A model generated the notes under the pieces. That model was not told the origin of the DNA. It saw only the letters and a program-made list of their open reading frames with translations, and searched no databases. From the NCBI GenBank assembly GCA_965369805.1, contig CBDURG010000063.1:1-11424 (forward strand): a stretch of DNA of 11,424 bases. Direction: 5' to 3'. Made by a program: the position numbers and the translations under genes. Every line of letters starts with the position of its first letter. Position 1 is the stretch's first letter. Shown here piece by piece: positions 7,901-11,424 of the stretch. Source of the DNA: JAGLRQ01 sp965369805 (GTDB lineage: Bacteria > Auribacterota > UBA6266).

Positions 7901-9355
7901 ATGCTTATTCTTTTGGTAGTTGATGATGAAGATTTTATCCAGGAAACAATGTGTAGTTTTTTCAGCAGCAAAGGGTATCAAACATATGGTGCTTCCGGAG
8001 GAGAGGATGCTTTGTCCATAATAAAAAAGGAAAGGCCTCATCTTGTCCTGTTAGATGTTATGTTGACTCCGGGAAGTTTAAATGGATTCGAAGTTTTAAA
8101 AAAAATAAAAGAGATAGATAAAACTATTAAAGTAATCATTGTAACGGGCAAAGCGACAGATCAACAATCTATGCGGAGAGGAGAAGAACTGGGGGTTAAT
8201 GACTATCTTTTAAAACCTTTGGACTATGAAAAACTGGAAAAGGAGGCTCTGCCCAAAATTGGAGCCCAGCTTTTTGAAGATTTTCGCCGGGAAGCAGATG
8301 AAAATAGACGTTTGTATAAAGAATTAAACCAGGGGACTATCCAAACTATTACAGCTCTGGCCAAGGCGTTAGACGCCAGAGATAAATATACATTTGGCCA
8401 TTCAGAGAGGGTTTCCGATTATTCCGCGGGTATAGCTGATGTTATGGGATTTTCAACAGAAGAAATAGGCATACTTAGAATGAGCAGTTTACTTCATGAT
8501 ATAGGGAAGATTGCTCTTCCGGACGAGATTCTAATGAAACCGGGCAAATTAACGCGGGACGAGTTTGATGAGATCAAGAAGCATCCGAAAGTGGGGGCTG
8601 ATATTCTAGGATCCATGCCCAGATTGAAAAAAGTTGTTGATATCATTTTACACCACCACGAGCGTTATGATGGCAAAGGATATCCAGACGGCTTGAAATG
8701 TAAAGAAATTCCTGAGAAATCGCGGGGTGTTTCCGCTTCTAACTCCTTTGATAAAATGGCTTCATGGATTTTGACTGTGTCGGATGCCTATGATGCAATG
8801 ACTTCTCCCAGGCCTTATCGGGACGCGCTTACCCGTGAATCGGCTATGGAAGAACTTATGAGGTGTAAAGGTAAACAATTTAACCCTGTTGTGGTTGAGG
8901 CCTTTCAGGAGTATTATGAGAAAAATGGGGAAAAATTTAAATCCTGTGAACTAACTGTTGACTATAAAAATTATCCTATCATGTTTATTGGTGATGATAT
9001 AGAGGGGTTAGAGAAAATAAAAAGAAATTTAAGTAAATATTTCACCATAGAAATAGCGGATAGTCTGCGGGAAGCTTTGAATATATTGGAAAAGGATTTA
9101 AATATATATTTAACTGTGATTTTTCAACGTGTATCAAATGTCATAAATCAGGAGATGATAGATGAGATAATAAAAAGTAGATTTCCCATAACTAAAATAG
9201 TTTTGTGTGATGTAGAAGATATCAAGGGCTATGATCAGGTAATTTCTAAATGTCAGATACTTAAATACATGTCTAATTTTTCAAATCCTCAGCCTCTGAA
9301 AGTAGATATTATTAAGGGCATAGAAGAAGCCATTTCCAAAAAGTATTTTGTTTGA
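7901..9355 (+). CDS. Response regulator: receiver-HD-GYP phosphodiesterase-degenerate receiver
   Basis: This 484-residue soluble protein is expected to hydrolyse c-di-GMP when phosphorylated. The receiver (1-120) keeps D8/D9, phosphoacceptor D52, T82 and K105-P106. A helical linker (about 121-150) leads to the HD-GYP domain with GHSERV (166-171), HDIGK (199-203), H228, HHHERYDGKGYP (251-262), SDAYDAM (294-300) and SPRPYR (302-307), so the family's metal ligands appear present. About 14 extra residues (276-289) lie between IPEKSR and ILTVSDAYDAM, where the family is normally continuous. The C-terminal part (about 357-480) has a receiver-like pattern: IMFIGDD keeps an acidic pair, but the phosphoacceptor strand reads VIFQRV with no aspartate, so it is probably a non-phosphorylated docking or regulatory domain. 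AGGA (7889-7892) lies 8 bases before the ATG. As last gene of the cassette, it likely receives phosphate from the two kinases upstream. Family call is firm; activity is inferred. Confidence 0.92.
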   Translation: MLILLVVDDEDFIQETMCSFFSSKGYQTYGASGGEDALSIIKKERPHLVLLDVMLTPGSLNGFEVLKKIKEIDKTIKVIIVTGKATDQQSMRRGEELGVNDYLLKPLDYEKLEKEALPKIGAQLFEDFRREADENRRLYKELNQGTIQTITALAKALDARDKYTFGHSERVSDYSAGIADVMGFSTEEIGILRMSSLLHDIGKIALPDEILMKPGKLTRDEFDEIKKHPKVGADILGSMPRLKKVVDIILHHHERYDGKGYPDGLKCKEIPEKSRGVSASNSFDKMASWILTVSDAYDAMTSPRPYRDALTRESAMEELMRCKGKQFNPVVVEAFQEYYEKNGEKFKSCELTVDYKNYPIMFIGDDIEGLEKIKRNLSKYFTIEIADSLREALNILEKDLNIYLTVIFQRVSNVINQEMIDEIIKSRFPITKIVLCDVEDIKGYDQVISKCQILKYMSNFSNPQPLKVDIIKGIEEAISKKYFV

Positions 9356-9386
9356 ACAGTTTGATACTATGAAATTCCAAAGCAAA

Positions 9387-9406
9387 AATTGCGGTTTTTC
9401 TGTCTT
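9387..9406 (+). repeat. Exact 20-base direct repeat, copy 1 (intergenic)
   Basis: AATTGCGGTTTTTCTGTCTT occurs here, just after the signalling cassette, and again at 9835-9854 inside the site-2 protease gene. The match breaks on both sides of exactly 20 bases. A chance match this long is not expected in a window this size, although base bias makes it somewhat easier. Confidence 0.85.
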
Positions 9407-9434
9407 AAAGTCCGCTGTCCGGCAATCAAAATAT

Positions 9435-9463
9435 TTGACAAATACACTTACCATTGATATTCT
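9435..9463 (+). promoter_or_regulatory. Sigma-70-like promoter for the site-2 protease/trpS/scpA unit
   Basis: A perfect -35 TTGACA (9435-9440) is followed after exactly 17 bases by TATTCT (9458-9463, 4 of 6 to the -10). Transcription would start near 9470, about 40 bases before the ATG. The promoter lies in the only sizeable gap before the housekeeping genes and suggests that they are transcribed independently of the cassette. Confidence 0.6.
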
Positions 9464-9508
9464 GTAATCCGTTTTATTTAGAGTATAATATTAAGAAGGG
9501 GAAAGCTT

Positions 9509-10171
9509 ATGAGCCTTTTGTCCGTTATAATGGGAATACCGATAATTGTAATGTCGATAATATTCCATGAAGTTGCGCATGGGTGGGCTGCTTATATAAA
9601 CGGAGACCCTACCGCTAAGCAGGCCGGGCGTCTTACCCTTAATCCTATACCTCATATTGATCTTCAGGGGACTATTATAATACCGGGTGTGCTGTTAGCA
9701 TTAAGGTATATAACCGGATTACCATTCTGGGTGATTGGCTGGGCGAAACCGGTCCCGATTAATCCTTCATATTTTGGTAATTGGCGCAATGGGATGGCAA
9801 TGACCGGGGCAGCGGGGCCCTTGACCAATATAATAATTGCGGTTTTTCTGTCTTTTATATACAAATTTTTATCCGTATGCTGTGGATTAACGGATCAGGC
9901 CTCGTTTATTTTTCATTTTGGCCAGGCGATAATCTTTGCAGGGCTTATTAATATATTTCTGGCGGTGTTTAACCTTATTCCTATTCCGCCGCTGGATGGA
10001 TCCAGGATTATAGTGGCTTTTTTGCGTCCCAACCAGATCAGAAAATATTTAAGTCTTGAGCGTTTTGGGTTAGGTTTGGTAATCGCATTTTTATTTTTAG
10101 GAGGGTTTAAAATGTTATTTCCTATTATAACATTTCTTTTCTCAATAATTTTTGGTATATCGTTGTCCTGA
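9509..10171 (+). CDS. Site-2 protease family (M50) zinc membrane metalloprotease
   Basis: This 220-residue integral membrane protein is of the minimal YwhC-like site-2 protease type. The zinc motif HEVAH (H20, E21, H24) lies in the first membrane helix. LTLNPIPHIDLQGT (42-55) and WAKPVPIN (78-85) are family signatures, and NLIPIPPLDG (155-164) supplies the third zinc ligand, D163. Further hydrophobic helices are at about 55-70, 95-125, 137-158 and 188-217. It has no PDZ domain, unlike RseP, and its length is normal for the short subfamily. AAGGGGA (9496-9502) fixes the ATG. Members cleave within membranes, but the target cannot be read from sequence; no anti-sigma factor is in view. The 24-base gap to trpS implies cotranscription. 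Part of the gene (9835-9854) is identical to a stretch upstream of its own promoter. Confidence 0.93.
   Translation: MSLLSVIMGIPIIVMSIIFHEVAHGWAAYINGDPTAKQAGRLTLNPIPHIDLQGTIIIPGVLLALRYITGLPFWVIGWAKPVPINPSYFGNWRNGMAMTGAAGPLTNIIIAVFLSFIYKFLSVCCGLTDQASFIFHFGQAIIFAGLINIFLAVFNLIPIPPLDGSRIIVAFLRPNQIRKYLSLERFGLGLVIAFLFLGGFKMLFPIITFLFSIIFGISLS
9835..9854 (+). repeat. Exact 20-base direct repeat, copy 2 (inside the site-2 protease gene)
   Basis: This copy encodes part of a membrane helix (about residues 109-116, IIAVFLSF) and is in a conserved coding setting. It is probably the original, with the intergenic copy at 9387-9406 derived from it, although direction is inferred. Confidence 0.85.
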
Positions 10172-10195
10172 AAAATCGCTTTGATGGAGAGATAA

Positions 10196-11173
10196 ATGAC
10201 CGGTAAAAAAAGAGTTTTAAGCGGCATACAGCCATCTGGAAAGATTCATCTTGGTAATTATTTTGCCATGATAAAAAAGATGGTTGAAAACCAGGAGAAT
10301 CATGAACTGTTTTGTTTTATAGTTAATCTACACGCGCTTACCACTGTGAATGATAGCAAAGCCCTGGCTGATTATACGAGAGATGTCGCTGTGTCGCTTC
10401 TTGCTCTTGGCATAGATCCTGAAAAATCGTATTTCTGGATTCAGTCGGATGTTCAGGAAGTTACCGAGCTGGCGTGGATATTATCAACCGTAACGCCTTT
10501 GGGGCTTATGGAGAGGTGCCATTCTTATAAGGATAAAGTTGCTAAAGGGATTAAGCCCAATACCGGACTTTTTATTTATCCGATACTTATGACCGCGGAT
10601 ATACTTCTTTTTAAATCCGATCTTGTTCCTGTAGGCAAAGATCAGAAACAGCATTTAGAGGTGGCGAGAGATATCGCGATTAAATTTAATTCAGTTTACG
10701 GAGAGGTTTTTACTGTACCCGAAGCAATAATTGATAAGTCTGTCGCGACCGTTCCCGGTGTGGATGGGCAAAAAATGTCGAAATCCTACGGTAATACCAT
10801 AGAAGTATTTATGGAGAAAGATGCTTTAAAGAGAAAGGTTATGGGTATTGTAACCGATTCTCTTCCGGTTGAAGCCAAAAAAGATCCTGATAAATGTAAC
10901 CTGTTTAATATTTATAAGCTGTTCCTTTCGGAAAAAGAGGAAAAAGATTTGAGAAAAAGGTATGAAGCCGGTGGATTAAAATATGGTGAAGTTAAAAAGG
11001 AACTTTTTAAAGTGATTTGGGATTATTTTGCCGAAGCGCGTGTAAAGAGAGAAGCACTCATAAATGATAAGGAATATATAAACAGGGTTCTTAAGCAAGG
11101 CGCTGAAAAAGCGAGAGAAATAGCACTTGGAACATTGAAAAAGGTAAAGCGGATAACAGGATTGACTATTTAA
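10196..11173 (+). CDS. trpS: Tryptophan--tRNA ligase
   Basis: This cytosolic class I aminoacyl-tRNA synthetase charges tRNA-Trp with tryptophan using ATP. Its 325 residues are normal for bacterial TrpS. QPSGKIHLGNY (12-22) carries the HIGH-type signature, YPILMTADILLF (128-139) and VGKDQKQHLE (146-155) form the Trp/ATP pocket, and KMSKS (193-197) is intact. A C-terminal helical domain binds the anticodon. GGAGA (10186-10190) lies 5 bases before the ATG. The gene sits between the protease and scpA in one run, its stop codon touching the scpA start. Nothing suggests transfer or loss of function. Confidence 0.98.
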   Translation: MTGKKRVLSGIQPSGKIHLGNYFAMIKKMVENQENHELFCFIVNLHALTTVNDSKALADYTRDVAVSLLALGIDPEKSYFWIQSDVQEVTELAWILSTVTPLGLMERCHSYKDKVAKGIKPNTGLFIYPILMTADILLFKSDLVPVGKDQKQHLEVARDIAIKFNSVYGEVFTVPEAIIDKSVATVPGVDGQKMSKSYGNTIEVFMEKDALKRKVMGIVTDSLPVEAKKDPDKCNLFNIYKLFLSEKEEKDLRKRYEAGGLKYGEVKKELFKVIWDYFAEARVKREALINDKEYINRVLKQGAEKAREIALGTLKKVKRITGLTI

Positions 11174-11424
11174 ATGACTGAAGATTACAATGTTCACCTT
11201 GAAGAATTTGAAGGGCCTCTAGATCTTCTTCTTTATTTGATAAAGAAGGACGAAGTTGATATTTATGATATTCCTATCGAGAAGATTACGTCGCAGTATC
11301 TTGAATATCTTGAGTTGATGAAAATGCTCGATTTGAATGTTGCCGGTGAATTTTTGGTAATGGCTTCTACGCTGATGTATATCAAATCCATGTTGCTATT
11401 GCCGCCGGAGGAAAGGCCTCCGGA
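11174..11424 (+). CDS. scpA: Segregation and condensation protein A (3' partial)
   Basis: The visible 83 residues begin MTEDYNVHLEEFEGPLDLLL and continue with LIKKDEVDIYDIPI, ITSQYLEYL and a helix ending YIKSMLLLPPEE, the standard kleisin N-terminal region. ScpA bridges the SMC dimer heads with ScpB in chromosome condensation and segregation. The frame stays open to the window edge, so about two thirds of the gene is missing, and scpB may follow. The ATG directly abuts the trpS stop (TAAATG). AGGA (11158-11161) within trpS may serve as a ribosome site at a long 12-base spacing, so translation is probably coupled to trpS. Confidence 0.95.
   Translation, partial: MTEDYNVHLEEFEGPLDLLLYLIKKDEVDIYDIPIEKITSQYLEYLELMKMLDLNVAGEFLVMASTLMYIKSMLLLPPEERPP

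Noticed and set aside
9382..9402. Possible rho-independent terminator after the HD-GYP gene (GCAA/TTGC or AAAAA/TTTTT stem)
   Set aside because: The stems are only 4-5 pairs, mostly A-T, and not followed by a clean T run; too weak to call.
9484..9489. Perfect TATAAT just before the site-2 protease gene
   Set aside because: No -35 element lies 16-18 bases upstream, and transcription would begin at about the ribosome binding site. The TTGACA-17-TATTCT pair at 9435-9463 is a better promoter.
1..11424. CRISPR arrays, transposases, integrases, tRNA or rRNA genes
   Set aside because: No regularly spaced repeats, recombinase motifs or RNA gene signatures were seen on either strand.

Overview
All genes lie on the + strand of an A+T-rich bacterial chromosome segment. 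The gene style, the DHH-CBS-poly(A)-polymerase fusion, and the order CCA/poly(A) polymerase, site-2 protease, trpS, scpA suggest a deep-branching uncultivated Gram-negative lineage such as Omnitrophota (OP3) or a relative. That assignment rests on remembered gene order and sequence style, not on a search.

Layout. (1) 1-2103: the 3' part of a fused DHH/DHHA1-CBS-CBS-tRNA nucleotidyltransferase gene, cut by the window's left edge. (2) 2233-9355: a tight four-gene signalling cassette. It encodes a protein with two PilZ-like domains and a C-terminal PhcB-like SAM methyltransferase; a 900-residue membrane hybrid kinase with two kinase modules flanking a receiver; a soluble receiver-kinase protein with no DNA-binding domain; and a receiver/HD-GYP/degenerate-receiver protein. 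Gaps inside the cassette are 8, 26 and 24 bases, so it looks like one transcription unit. (3) 9509 to the right edge: housekeeping genes for an M50 site-2 protease, tryptophanyl-tRNA synthetase and ScpA, the last cut by the right edge. A good sigma-70-like promoter precedes the protease.

The main result is that the cassette has the parts and order of the phcB-phcS-phcR(-phcQ) quorum-sensing locus of Ralstonia, where PhcB makes a 3-hydroxy fatty acid methyl ester, PhcS is its membrane kinase receptor, and PhcR/PhcQ are receiver proteins carrying kinase-like domains. Here three things differ. The methyltransferase is fused to PilZ-like (c-di-GMP-binding type) domains. The PhcS- and PhcR-like parts appear fused into one protein. 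The operon ends with an HD-GYP protein, a family that degrades c-di-GMP. The inferred model is a methyl-ester-type cell-cell signal whose synthesis and response are tied to c-di-GMP, in a lineage where I do not recall such a system being described. The ligand, product and c-di-GMP binding are not shown by the sequence.

The cassette appears to sit within a housekeeping block that is otherwise contiguous in function. An exact 20-base direct repeat links the spacer after the cassette with the interior of the site-2 protease gene.
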